DNA of 11,520 nt from an uncultured Coprococcus sp. (GCA_934247115.1 CAKQIY010000051.1:1-11520); one strand, 5' to 3'. Positions 1 through 7,772 are shown, counted from the first letter of the stretch. The notes: generated by a model not told the origin, from the letters alone. Numbers and translations are program-made.

Positions 1-49
1 GCTGTTCTCCCTGTGGCTGACCAAACTGCTGATCCTGATTCTCGTTCAT
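1..49 (-). CDS. Start of an unidentified Gln/Asn-rich protein (partial, runs off the left edge)
   Basis: Only the first 16 codons are visible, reading MNENQDQQFGQPQGEQ, which is hydrophilic and rich in Gln, Glu and Asn. The start is well supported: a GGAGG sits 8 nt before the ATG, and a good promoter lies about 50 bp upstream. Low-complexity Gln-rich N termini are common on clostridial membrane or zinc-ribbon proteins that carry a disordered cytoplasmic tail, but nothing here identifies a family. The gene is separated from the 71-residue membrane protein by 124 bp and has its own promoter, so it may be regulated separately from it. Confidence 0.7.
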   Translation of the reverse strand, partial: MNENQDQQFGQPQGEQ

Positions 50-98
50 TTCTGTTACCTCCAATTCCTTTCCCTGTGTGTGAAAATATATCAAAAAT

Positions 99-127
99 AT
101 GATACCAAATCCCCCTGGTTTTGTCAT
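99..127 (-). promoter_or_regulatory. Predicted sigma-A promoter for the gene starting at 49
   Basis: On the minus strand a -35 ATGACA (122-127) is followed by exactly 17 nt and a -10 TATCAT (99-104). The -10 is preceded by TGG, giving an extended -10. Each hexamer matches the consensus at 5 of 6 positions. Transcription would begin near 92, leaving a leader of about 40 nt before the ATG at 49. Confidence 0.65.
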
Positions 128-173
128 CATATCATTGCTCTATAAACTTCTGTGCGATATCGAAGGATCTGAC

Positions 174-389
174 TCAATCCTTATAATAGCCATCGAAATA
201 ATTAATCGGGCCGTGACTGTCATACTTTGCATGATACACAAATGTGGTATAATCAACATATTCCGCTTTTTTCTCCTCATTCTGTCCAATATTGTTGGAT
301 CTTACAAGAGCAGAAATCACTATGGATACCGTTAAGCATATCCCGCACACGATACCTATTGCAACATACAAAAATACTATCGAACCCAT
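174..389 (-). CDS. Small single-pass membrane protein, 71 aa, function unknown
   Basis: Residues 3-27 form one strongly hydrophobic helix (VFLYVAIGIVCGICLTVSIV). A short basic/acidic linker and a Tyr-rich soluble tail ending GYYKD follow. The ATG at 389 lies inside the last codons of the zinc-ribbon gene, so the two overlap by 13 nt. An AGGA sits 6 nt before the ATG, also inside the upstream gene, which suggests translational coupling and joint function at the membrane. I do not recognise a family. It could be a small regulatory partner of the zinc-ribbon membrane protein, but that rests only on the overlap. The frame stays open for 13 codons beyond the TGA stop at 174-176, so a trimmed ancestral tail is possible but unproven. 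Confidence 0.65.
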   Translation of the reverse strand: MGSIVFLYVAIGIVCGICLTVSIVISALVRSNNIGQNEEKKAEYVDYTTFVYHAKYDSHGPINYFDGYYKD

Positions 390-1783
390 GTCTTATCCTG
401 CCTTTCCTTCACATATTCTATAGTACCATAGCTTCTGAATCTGTGAATATCTATTCTAGATCTGTGAAGCTTGTTGATGGAACGCCAGAAACTCACCAGA
501 CTATATATAACTCCGGCCACATACACGGAAAATACCATAAAAGCTCCACTTGAATCACCCACACCTGCACTTATCCTATACAGATCCGTCATAAGTCCCC
601 CAACAAATACAGATACATATGTACAAAGCACAACCATCACTGTCATAAGTATCGCTATGGATGCCCCAACCTTAAATCTGTTGGATGGGACATTTCCCAC
701 GACCTTGCCGGTCTGCCCATTCACTGCCACGGTATAGAGTATTCCCTGATAACGAAAAGTCATGAACCACGCTGGCAGCAATGCATACTCAATATCTGTC
801 ATCTTTATATCCGTTTTTTCCTCAGTAACCCGTGCGTTTTTCGGAACATCACTCATCATCTCTTCCTTCACCGCATCATTACTCTTTCTCTTTGCAACTG
901 CTGCGACCTCGGCAGCTGGTACATCGTACCTGTCCGTGTAAAATCCAGACAGATATTCTGGGGAGAACGTCAAAGCCTTCTCGAAATCATAAGGCTCCAG
1001 TCTTGCCGAAATGTGATCATTCAATCTTCTTGTTGCATCACCAGGTACCCTTGGAACTGTACACTCACAATCTCTCATACAATTGTGTGTGATAGTTCTG
1101 TCTGCAGTTTTCTGTGCAACTGCTGCTATAGAACCAAAGCATTTTTCATAATTACTAACGCGCTCGCCTTTTTCATTCTCCTGAAATACATATTTTAGCT
1201 TTTTTCTAACATGATAAGATGCCAGCCAATATGGTATATATATTCCTCGTATCTTATCAATCTCAAATTTCTTTATCTCATCCGGAACAAACCACCCCTT
1301 ACAGAACCTGTCACGTATAAGCTGTTCTGCCCTCTTCTGAGAGATTCCAAATGGAATAATAAGGTCCGGCTCCAGTTCATCCTTAACTCTGTCAACCAAT
1401 ATCATCGGCTGCCCACAATACGCACAGAAGCTGGAGGTTTCCATGGATTTCACCATAAGTCTTGCACCACAGGATGTACATTCATATAGATTCATATCCA
1501 TATACCTTGGCGATTCATCATCCTTTCCAATATTGATCTCATCCAATGTGTATATCGTATCCGTGGCATCAGTTATGTATCTTTTTATTCTGGCAATCTT
1601 CTGAATTGCCTTATAGCTTCTCTTATCTACAAGCTCTCCATCCTCATTCCTGGTCATGGCAGAGTTTTCTTCTCCTATGCCTCTGCTGATCACCGAATCA
1701 CACTGCGTACACTGCAGCTGCCTCGTCTTAGGATTCAGTACCACAACACCGCCACAGGATGGACATTTTACTGTAAGATTCAT
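377..1783 (-). CDS. TFIIB-type double zinc-ribbon membrane protein, 468 aa
   Basis: The N terminus carries two four-Cys zinc ribbons: C7-x2-C10 with C25-x2-C28, and C102-x2-C105 with C120-x2-C123 (CTSCGARL, CAYCGQPM). A soluble region follows, including IIPFGISQKRAEQLI and GIYIPYWLASYHV near residues 145-195. This layout is typical of bacterial proteins annotated as TFIIB-type zinc-ribbon or primosome-N-like. Two hydrophobic segments lie near the C terminus (about 375-400 and 415-435), followed by a basic tail, so it is probably membrane-anchored with a large cytoplasmic domain. The Bacillus subtilis analogue I can suggest is YdjG, which acts with PspA, YdjH and YdjI in membrane stress, but no neighbour here confirms that link. 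The start at 1783 has a GGGGG ribosome site about 9 nt upstream. It overlaps the next small membrane gene and has its own promoter. DNA binding is not implied by the name. Confidence 0.8.
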   Translation of the reverse strand: MNLTVKCPSCGGVVVLNPKTRQLQCTQCDSVISRGIGEENSAMTRNEDGELVDKRSYKAIQKIARIKRYITDATDTIYTLDEINIGKDDESPRYMDMNLYECTSCGARLMVKSMETSSFCAYCGQPMILVDRVKDELEPDLIIPFGISQKRAEQLIRDRFCKGWFVPDEIKKFEIDKIRGIYIPYWLASYHVRKKLKYVFQENEKGERVSNYEKCFGSIAAVAQKTADRTITHNCMRDCECTVPRVPGDATRRLNDHISARLEPYDFEKALTFSPEYLSGFYTDRYDVPAAEVAAVAKRKSNDAVKEEMMSDVPKNARVTEEKTDIKMTDIEYALLPAWFMTFRYQGILYTVAVNGQTGKVVGNVPSNRFKVGASIAILMTVMVVLCTYVSVFVGGLMTDLYRISAGVGDSSGAFMVFSVYVAGVIYSLVSFWRSINKLHRSRIDIHRFRSYGTIEYVKERQDKTWVR

Positions 1784-1844
1784 TGCATGTTACCCCCATG
1801 TCTACCAAACATAAGCCCCATTTGACTAAAACAGTATCATCTAA

Positions 1845-1874
1845 ATTATAAGCTATCAAGTAGTCAAATTACAA
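1845..1874 (-). promoter_or_regulatory. Candidate promoter for the zinc-ribbon gene
   Basis: A perfect -10 TATAAT (minus strand, 1845-1850) is preceded by 18 nt and a weak -35 TTGTAA (1869-1874, 4 of 6). It lies between the terminator of the glycosyltransferase unit and the start at 1783, where a promoter is needed. A TTGACT at 1861-1866 is too close to this -10 to pair with it. Confidence 0.5.
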
Positions 1875-1923
1875 CTATATGTACCTGTAACGGATGTAAA
1901 TAATACATAAAACGTCTTATCAT

Positions 1924-1966
1924 CCAAATAAAGCTGTATCATGACCATTCCATCACAATACAGCTT
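1924..1966 (-). terminator. Intrinsic terminator after the glycosyltransferase pair
   Basis: On the minus strand AAGCTGTAT (1958-1966) pairs perfectly with ATACAGCTT (1931-1939). Two G-U wobbles and a UGA/UCA extend the stem to about 14 bp with an 8-nt loop. The tail TTTATTT is a moderate U-tract. It starts 11 nt after the stop codon of the GT2 gene, the expected place for transcript ending. Confidence 0.65.
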
Positions 1967-1976
1967 CATAATGTTA

Positions 1977-2927
1977 TCAATTTATCTTATTCACGTCGTC
2001 TTTATTGGTATCAGATATTATATAATGCGGCCTGCTCTTTGTCTCCATATATGTCTTGGCGATGTACTTACCCATGATTCCTATACACAAAAACTGAAGG
2101 CCGGCAACAAACAGAATGATGCACACAAGTGACGGCCACCCGGCAACGGGATCTCCCCACACAAGCTTCCGTATGAAGAAGAACAGCAGCATGACAAATG
2201 ATATAAACGTGCAGAATATTCCAAATCCAGATGCAATGGTCATAGGCGCCTCAGAGAAATTGATGATTCCGTCTATGGCATACTTGAAAAGCTTCCAGAA
2301 GTTCCACTTGGTCTCACCGGCCACTCTCTCCACATTCTCGTATTCCATCCATTTGGTCCGGAAACCTATCCATCCGAATATTCCCTTGGAGAATCTGTTG
2401 TATTCACACATGGACACTATGGCATCCTTCATGTCAGACTTCATAAGCCTAAAGTCCCTGGCTCCATCCACCACATCGGAATCCGATATACGATTGATGA
2501 GCTTGTAGAATCTCCTTGCAAACCATGATCTTATAGGTGGCTCCCCCTTCCTTGTCACTCTTCTGGTAGCCACACTATCATATTCTCCCTGCTCAAGTAT
2601 CTCCAGCATGTCTGGCAACAGGCTTGGCGGATCCTGCATGTCAGCATCCATGACAGCCACATAATCTCCGTCAGCATTGCTGAATCCCGCATACATGGCC
2701 GATTCCTTGCCAAAATTTCTGGAAAATGAAAGATATTTGAAATACGTATACTGCTCTGAAATCGTCTTCATGATCTCAAGTGTCCCGTCAGATGATCCAT
2801 CATTTACCATCAATACTTCGAATTCATACTGAGGCAGGTCTTGTCTCACCTTGTCCAGTTCTTTTGCAAATATAGGCAAGGCCTGTTCTTCATTGTAACA
2901 TGGTATTATCAAGCTTACCTTCTTCAT
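1977..2927 (-). CDS. GtrB/DPM1-like polyprenyl-phosphate glycosyltransferase (GT2), 316 aa
   Basis: This is a family-2 glycosyltransferase that moves a sugar from a nucleotide donor onto polyprenyl phosphate at the inner face of the membrane. The GT-A core is complete: VSLIIPCYNEEQAL at the N terminus, VNDGSSDGT (41-49), SRNFGKESAMYAG (69-81), and the metal-binding DADMQDPP with D94 and D96. Two C-terminal transmembrane helices (about 234-257 and 270-292) are followed by GKYIAKTYMETKSRPHYII, a signature of the GtrB/DPM1-like subgroup. Length matches that family. The start is backed by GGAG inside the last codons of the upstream gene, 4 bp away, so the two genes are almost certainly co-translated. 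The sugar cannot be told from sequence; glucose or mannose types are the usual ones. Confidence 0.93.
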   Translation of the reverse strand: MKKVSLIIPCYNEEQALPIFAKELDKVRQDLPQYEFEVLMVNDGSSDGTLEIMKTISEQYTYFKYLSFSRNFGKESAMYAGFSNADGDYVAVMDADMQDPPSLLPDMLEILEQGEYDSVATRRVTRKGEPPIRSWFARRFYKLINRISDSDVVDGARDFRLMKSDMKDAIVSMCEYNRFSKGIFGWIGFRTKWMEYENVERVAGETKWNFWKLFKYAIDGIINFSEAPMTIASGFGIFCTFISFVMLLFFFIRKLVWGDPVAGWPSLVCIILFVAGLQFLCIGIMGKYIAKTYMETKSRPHYIISDTNKDDVNKIN

Positions 2928-2931
2928 ATCT

Positions 2932-4632
2932 CTACTCTCCTATCATAAATTTGTATATTCTTATTCCTGAGAATCTATATTCAACCACATGTTTTTTGTA
3001 CTTTGTAGTCTTTTTTATCTTCTTCACCATATGCTGTATGATGTCCTCATCAAACTTTGGATCGTTGACCACAGCAACATATATCTGATCTCCGCAATCC
3101 TTAACGTATTCAGATACATTCTTGACATCATCCTCATACACATACCGGCATCTGCCCATATTGGCAAATACATTCATGCCCGCATATACATTGTTCCATG
3201 AGTCATCTCCATGACATATGATCAGACAATCTTGTCCCTTCATCTCCTCCAGCGCAGGCTTCCAGTCACTGTAGCCTTTGTACTGCCAGTCGACACCGTG
3301 CACCTTCAGGCTTCCGGCACACAGAACTGCACACAGAACAGCAGTTATCGCTGCACACCGCTTTCCGGATATAACAGGTATAAGCTTCTTCATACACCAC
3401 ACTATGCACACAGCCACCAGTGGCAGTGCAGAATATATGTATCTGGCATTTACCAGCTCAGATCCCTGTATTCCCACAAATGCGAGTATTCCATCTGCTA
3501 TAACCGACGATGCAAACAGTATGGTCCTGTCAGATATGACACCTGTTCTGTCACTCTCCAGGCTGCACGCTGCAGTCTGGAGCCTGTATCTGAGTGTGCC
3601 ATCATTCTTCTCTGTGGTGATCTTTATGCTCACAAATCTTGTCACTGCAAATAATATCAGCAATATCAGTACCATACCAAGCCATACCGGGAACAATCCT
3701 GCAAAATAGGCATTGTTGATGTATCCAAGATAGTAAACGAATTTGTTCTCAGCAAATCCTATTAGATTGCTTGTGGCATAACCGCCTCTGTATCCGAATA
3801 TATGGCTGAGAGTCGCTGGAAATACTGCAATGGCCGCCACGAGGCCTGCAGCAAGGCTGAAGCCATATGCCAGCATCTGCTTTATCTGTCTCATGTATAT
3901 CAGATATATACATATACACAATCCAAGTCCCGCCACAAAGAAGTAGAAATAATAATGTGTCAGGCCTCCGAACATAACGGACAGCGCAAGCAGGACGAAG
4001 TACGGAACTGTCATTCTTCTCCTGTGTCTGAGTATATATATATGAACTGCAAGCACCAGAAGCACGTTGAGTGTCTGGAGCAGATACATCCTTATGAGCA
4101 TACAGTTGCTTATTCCAACAGCAGACACTGCCCACAACGCAGCTGCCATAAGACCATATCTCCTGTCTCCAAGAAGATATGAAGCAACGTACAGAAGCAG
4201 TATATCCACGAATATCAGCAATATAAGGTTGAGTACAAGTCCGGGCACAGCACTATAGCCTGCCCCCTTGAAGAAATAGCACACAGTGTGCAGCAGCATA
4301 TAATATATCGGCGGATGAACATCATTTGCCTGATTGGTATACGCAGCACTATAATTGAAGGATGTATCGTTGTAATTCATATAATCCTCAAAGTACTCTC
4401 CCGATACCCAGTCATTCAACGGCACATCATTGCCAATCGGATCAAGGAATGTATAATCCGTGGAGTTTGCCAGTCCATAGCTATACACCTCATCACAGAA
4501 CAGATACTGCCTTTTCAATCCAAAATGTATACATAATCCGTACTGAATTACCAACAGTAATATGCATACGATCCAGAACCATCTGTTGGATGTCCTTCCT
4601 TTTTTTTCTGTTTTCACCGCTGTCTCTCCCAT
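2932..4632 (-). CDS. Multi-pass GT-C (GT39/ArnT-like) glycosyltransferase, 566 aa
   Basis: This is an integral membrane protein with about ten hydrophobic segments between residues 18 and 435 and a soluble C-terminal domain of about 125 residues. Features seen: the catalytic-loop Asp-Glu pair FCDEVYSYG (D47, E48) right after the first membrane helix, the NDVHPPIYYMLLH motif (103-115) typical of bacterial GT39-related enzymes, and RYIYSALPL (397-405) near the last helices. GT-C enzymes of this kind take a sugar from polyprenyl phosphate on the outer face and pass it to a glycan or protein. The next gene supplies exactly that type of donor. The start has AGGGGG only 4 nt before the ATG, slightly tight. 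A hydrophilic loop at about 335-368 (EKNDGTLRYR) is longer than I expect. Exact substrate and acceptor are unknown. Confidence 0.88.
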   Translation of the reverse strand: MGETAVKTEKKGRTSNRWFWIVCILLLVIQYGLCIHFGLKRQYLFCDEVYSYGLANSTDYTFLDPIGNDVPLNDWVSGEYFEDYMNYNDTSFNYSAAYTNQANDVHPPIYYMLLHTVCYFFKGAGYSAVPGLVLNLILLIFVDILLLYVASYLLGDRRYGLMAAALWAVSAVGISNCMLIRMYLLQTLNVLLVLAVHIYILRHRRRMTVPYFVLLALSVMFGGLTHYYFYFFVAGLGLCICIYLIYMRQIKQMLAYGFSLAAGLVAAIAVFPATLSHIFGYRGGYATSNLIGFAENKFVYYLGYINNAYFAGLFPVWLGMVLILLILFAVTRFVSIKITTEKNDGTLRYRLQTAACSLESDRTGVISDRTILFASSVIADGILAFVGIQGSELVNARYIYSALPLVAVCIVWCMKKLIPVISGKRCAAITAVLCAVLCAGSLKVHGVDWQYKGYSDWKPALEEMKGQDCLIICHGDDSWNNVYAGMNVFANMGRCRYVYEDDVKNVSEYVKDCGDQIYVAVVNDPKFDEDIIQHMVKKIKKTTKYKKHVVEYRFSGIRIYKFMIGE

Positions 4633-4687
4633 ATATCCCCCTGTATCCTCAGTTCATACCTGATAATGCTTCACATAAACTTAACTT

Positions 4688-4716
4688 ATAATAGAATTTA
4701 TTGCCACTTTTGTATA
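4688..4716 (-). promoter_or_regulatory. Candidate promoter for the glycosyltransferase pair
   Basis: On the minus strand -35 TATACA (4711-4716, 4 of 6) is spaced 17 nt from -10 TATTAT (4688-4693, 5 of 6). It lies between the pgm terminator and the start at 4632. The region is very A+T-rich, so chance matches are likely. Confidence 0.4.
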
Positions 4717-4751
4717 CTTAATTCTTTTTAATCATATTTATATCATTTATT

Positions 4752-4813
4752 AAAAAATGAAAGACTGCCACATGTCATATCGACCTGTCTGGTCTATATG
4801 CAATGCGACAGTC
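4752..4813 (-). terminator. Strong intrinsic terminator of pgm
   Basis: After the pgm stop codon the minus strand forms a long hairpin. An 11-bp base (GACTGTCGCAT with ATGTGGCAGTC, two G-U pairs) is followed by an internal loop, then CATAT/ATATG, then GACC/GGTC closed by an AGACA loop. It ends with TTTCATTTTTT (U6 at 4752-4757). The stem starts about 29 nt after the stop. It insulates pgm from the glycosyltransferase unit downstream. Confidence 0.9.
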
Positions 4814-4841
4814 CTCATCTGCTATTTATTATAAATATGTC

Positions 4842-6596
4842 TTATTTCTCGAGTATGTCATAGATGAGATCCATGACCTTATCACCAAATGCTGCTGACT
4901 CCTTCTGTGCCTCATCGTATGATGAACCCTTGATTCCGTAGTAGAACTTGATCTTTGGCTCAGTTCCTGAAGGTCTTACCGCAAGCCATGCATCGTTCTC
5001 AAGCTCGTAGTAGAGTACATTGGCATTCGGGAATCCGGTAGGCTTAACCTCACCTGTCTCGATATTCCTTATATACTCAAGACGATAATCACGTACCACT
5101 CTGGTCTTGTATCCTGCTACTTCCTCAGGTACATTTGCACGGAGGATATTCATGATGTGTCCGATCTTCTTTGATCCCTCAACACCCTTGAGTGTTACGG
5201 TCTTGATATCATCTACATAATATCCGTACTTCTCATACATATCCATCATTGCATCCCACAGAGTCTTGCCCTGACCTCTGTAGTAAGCTGCTGCCTCACA
5301 GAGAGCCATAGTTGCAACAACGGCATCCTTATCTCTTGCATGGGTTCCGATCAGGCATCCGTAGCTCTCCTCGAATCCGAAGAGGTATGTTCCCTTGCCT
5401 GTCTGCTCAAATCTGAGAATCTCACGTCCGATGTTCTTGAAACCTGTGAAACACTCGATGAGATCTGTTCCATAATACTTTGCTATAGCATCTACCATGT
5501 TTGTAGTAACGATAGTCTTGACGATTGCTCCGTCTGCCGGAAGGCTGCCATTCTTCTCCTTCATCTGGCTTACCTCATACTCACAGAGTAAGCTTCCTGA
5601 CATGTTACCCGTGAATACCTTGTACTCACCTGTCTTGGAATCCTTGGCATAGCATCCAAGTCTGTCCGCATCAGGATCTGTTGCAAGAACGAGATCTGCA
5701 TCGACCTCCTTTGCCAGCTTGAGTGCCAGTGCAAATGCTTCCTTTGCCTCTGGGTTTGGATACTCAACTGTTGGGAACTCTCCATCCGGAAGCTCCTGCT
5801 CTGGTACCACATATACATTCTCGAAACCGATCTCCTTGAGAATCCTTCTTACAGGGATGTTGCCTGTTCCGTGAAGTGGTGTGTACACGATCTTGAGATC
5901 CTTGCCATACTTGTCAATTGCATCCTGATTGAGGATGAGCTTCTTCAGCTCGCCCATATATGCGTCATCAACCTCTGAACCGATAGTTACAAGGAGTCCC
6001 TTCTTCTTTGCCTCTACCATGTCCATGGTCTTTGTATCTGCAAAATCTGTGATGGCCTTTACCTCAGCCATGATTCCCTGGTCATGAGGTGGTGTGATCT
6101 GTGCGCCATCCTCCCAGTATACCTTATATCCGTTGTACTCTGGTGGGTTGTGTGATGCTGTTACATTGATACCAGCTACACAGTCCAGATATCTGACTGC
6201 AAATGAAAGCTCAGGGGTAGGTCTGAGTGACTCAAATCTGTAAGCCTTAATTCCATTCGCTGCCAGGCAGAGAGCTGCCTCCATAGAGAACTCAGGTGAC
6301 ATTCTTCTTGAATCATAAGCTATTGCCACACCTTTGTCCTGCTTGCCCGCCTTGATGATGTAGTTTGCAAGTCCCTGTGTTGCCTTACGTACTACATATA
6401 TGTTCATTCTGTTAGTACCAGCTCCGATGATGCCTCGAAGTCCGGCTGTTCCAAATACAAGATCACAATAGAATCTCTCTTCTATCTCTTTCTCGTCGTC
6501 CTTGATCGCTAAGAGCTCATCCTTTGTTTCCTGACCAAATAAAGGATTGTTCACCCACTGCTCATACACGTCCTTGTAATTATAATCGCTCATCAT
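4842..6596 (-). CDS. pgm: Phosphoglucomutase/phosphomannomutase (alpha-D-phosphohexomutase), 584 aa
   Basis: This enzyme interconverts hexose 1- and 6-phosphates in the cytoplasm, linking glycolysis to nucleotide-sugar and glycogen synthesis. All four family signatures are present in order: phosphoserine loop TASHNPPEYNGYKVYW (Ser near 148), Mg-binding DPDADR (about 307-312), sugar-specificity loop GFEESYG (about 407-413), and phosphate-binding RPSGTEPKIKFYYG (about 540-554). The N-terminal FGTAGLRG (48-55) and the length fit the Firmicute PgcA-type enzyme of about 580 residues. The gene starts with two ATGs: GGAGG lies 4 nt from the first and 7 nt from the second (6593), so the second may be the real start. 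It is monocistronic, with a promoter inside the end of the CotS-like gene and a strong terminator. It could feed activated sugar to the glycosyltransferases downstream. Glucose versus mannose preference is not resolved. Confidence 0.95.
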   Translation of the reverse strand: MMSDYNYKDVYEQWVNNPLFGQETKDELLAIKDDEKEIEERFYCDLVFGTAGLRGIIGAGTNRMNIYVVRKATQGLANYIIKAGKQDKGVAIAYDSRRMSPEFSMEAALCLAANGIKAYRFESLRPTPELSFAVRYLDCVAGINVTASHNPPEYNGYKVYWEDGAQITPPHDQGIMAEVKAITDFADTKTMDMVEAKKKGLLVTIGSEVDDAYMGELKKLILNQDAIDKYGKDLKIVYTPLHGTGNIPVRRILKEIGFENVYVVPEQELPDGEFPTVEYPNPEAKEAFALALKLAKEVDADLVLATDPDADRLGCYAKDSKTGEYKVFTGNMSGSLLCEYEVSQMKEKNGSLPADGAIVKTIVTTNMVDAIAKYYGTDLIECFTGFKNIGREILRFEQTGKGTYLFGFEESYGCLIGTHARDKDAVVATMALCEAAAYYRGQGKTLWDAMMDMYEKYGYYVDDIKTVTLKGVEGSKKIGHIMNILRANVPEEVAGYKTRVVRDYRLEYIRNIETGEVKPTGFPNANVLYYELENDAWLAVRPSGTEPKIKFYYGIKGSSYDEAQKESAAFGDKVMDLIYDILEK

Positions 6597-6735
6597 TTTG
6601 CCTCCTGTGAAATCTATTGCTTTATGTTACCCATAGAGCATCCTACAAATGGAAAACACACACGAAAAAACCATCTGTAAAATACATCACAATTCAGTAT
6701 CACGTGTCTAACTCAATTATTATCCACGCCCCAAC

Positions 6736-6764
6736 ATTATACTCTTAATTTGTCAGCTTGTGAA
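6736..6764 (-). promoter_or_regulatory. Promoter of pgm, beginning inside the 3' end of the CotS-like gene
   Basis: On the minus strand -35 TTCACA (6759-6764, 5 of 6) is followed by exactly 17 nt and a consensus -10 TATAAT (6736-6741). The -35 lies in the last codons of the CotS-like gene (stop at 6745). Transcription would start near 6729, giving pgm a leader of about 130 nt. In that leader I see only a weak CAGATGG/CCATTTG stem and no known riboswitch. Confidence 0.65.
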
Positions 6765-7737
6765 GTCCATAGGTATCGTTAATTTCACTCAAAATTTTGA
6801 GCTTTTCTTGGTCATCTTCGATAACTTTTTGGAGTTTTTCCATCAAAACCGGGGATATGTAGCTCTTTCTGGTGTTCATATACCGGTTACTTATCTTCCA
6901 GAACTTCTCCGGGAAACTGTACATAAGATATATGAATTCATAATCCTCATGTTCAAGATAATTGATCTGGCTGTAGGCCGTAAGTATATCCTTTGCCATC
7001 TCTATATCATATCTGTTTTTCTCCATAGCCTTGCGCAGGAACTGATACAGATCCACAAGCTGATATCCCACATGAAACCTGTCAAAATTCGTAGTTGCTA
7101 TGTACCCATCACAAAACATAACGCTGTGATAATTATATGATCCATGACAATAACCTATCCATCTGGCATTGCAGGTGAAATTATTCTGGACCAGTTCCAG
7201 ACATGTCTCAGCCTGTCTGTAGAAATATTCAAATACTTTGATGTAACTCTGTTCGAAATCATTCTTCTTATTTCTTCTGCTGATGAAGTTGCGTATCCGT
7301 CTCAGTTCCTTTACTTTTTTATCCAGATTACCCGGCATCCTGTTATATTCACGGCATCCCTCATCCAGATATATCTCGCGCCCCACTCTGTGAAACTGCG
7401 CCAGATTCATCACAGCCTTCTCCATATCCCTAATGCTGGAGGCATTGCACTCCCGCCCCTGAAAATACTCCCTGCATACAAAGGGATTGCCATATCTGTC
7501 ACAGGTCACCAGCTCATCATCATTGTTGGCAATGACCCGGTCTATATAACAGAATCCCTTGTCATATACCTGATCCTTGAACCATTTCTCCTGCTGAAGC
7601 CGTTCATCTGTGCCATTCAAGGAGGATACCTGTCTGATACCCTTGTCCGTCATCAGGATCACTGCACCTCTGCCCCTGCCTATTCCCTGAACCTCCATGT
7701 CATACGCTTCATATACTTCACCCATTTTTTCAGCCAA
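6745..7737 (-). CDS. CotS-family / APH-fold degenerate kinase-like protein, 330 aa, TTG start
   Basis: The fold is that of the CotS/YutH/aminoglycoside-phosphotransferase group: an N-lobe with an AVILMTDKGIRQV strand pair, a hinge near PFVCREYFQG (85-94), then the C-lobe. The catalytic loop reads CHGSYNYHSVMF (197-208), where active relatives have H-G-D; the expected Asp is Ser200. The metal loop reads TTNFDRFHVG (215-224), with Asn217 before F-D219. It is therefore probably a pseudokinase or has altered chemistry. Relatives include spore-coat proteins of endospore formers, and a coat or sporulation role is inference. There is no signal peptide or membrane helix. The start codon is TTG: GGAGGGGG lies 7 nt upstream of it, whereas the first ATG (codon 5) is too far away. 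That ribosome site is the 3' arm of an intrinsic terminator (7738-7772), so expression may need antitermination. Confidence 0.75.
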   Translation of the reverse strand: MAEKMGEVYEAYDMEVQGIGRGRGAVILMTDKGIRQVSSLNGTDERLQQEKWFKDQVYDKGFCYIDRVIANNDDELVTCDRYGNPFVCREYFQGRECNASSIRDMEKAVMNLAQFHRVGREIYLDEGCREYNRMPGNLDKKVKELRRIRNFISRRNKKNDFEQSYIKVFEYFYRQAETCLELVQNNFTCNARWIGYCHGSYNYHSVMFCDGYIATTNFDRFHVGYQLVDLYQFLRKAMEKNRYDIEMAKDILTAYSQINYLEHEDYEFIYLMYSFPEKFWKISNRYMNTRKSYISPVLMEKLQKVIEDDQEKLKILSEINDTYGLHKLTN

Positions 7738-7772
7738 ATAAAAACCCCCTCCTACAACTGTCGCTCGGGGGT
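7738..7772 (-). terminator. Intrinsic terminator/attenuator overlapping the ribosome site of the CotS-like gene
   Basis: On the minus strand ACCCCC (7767-7772) pairs with GGGGGT (7744-7749) around a 17-nt loop that contains GAGCGA. U5-A-U-U (7737-7744) follows. The 3' arm GGAGGGGG doubles as the ribosome binding site of the TTG-started gene. A terminator this close to a start codon is the usual layout of a transcription attenuator or riboswitch expression platform. It might alternatively mark the end of a separate small RNA. Confidence 0.7.

Noticed and set aside
3749..4135. 128-codon minus-strand frame
   Set aside because: It is nested in another frame of the GT-C glycosyltransferase, whose membrane helices and motifs are continuous through this region.
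6623..6690. Riboswitch in the pgm leader
   Set aside because: Only a weak 7-bp CAGATGG/CCATTTG stem with an 18-nt loop was found, and no conserved riboswitch core.
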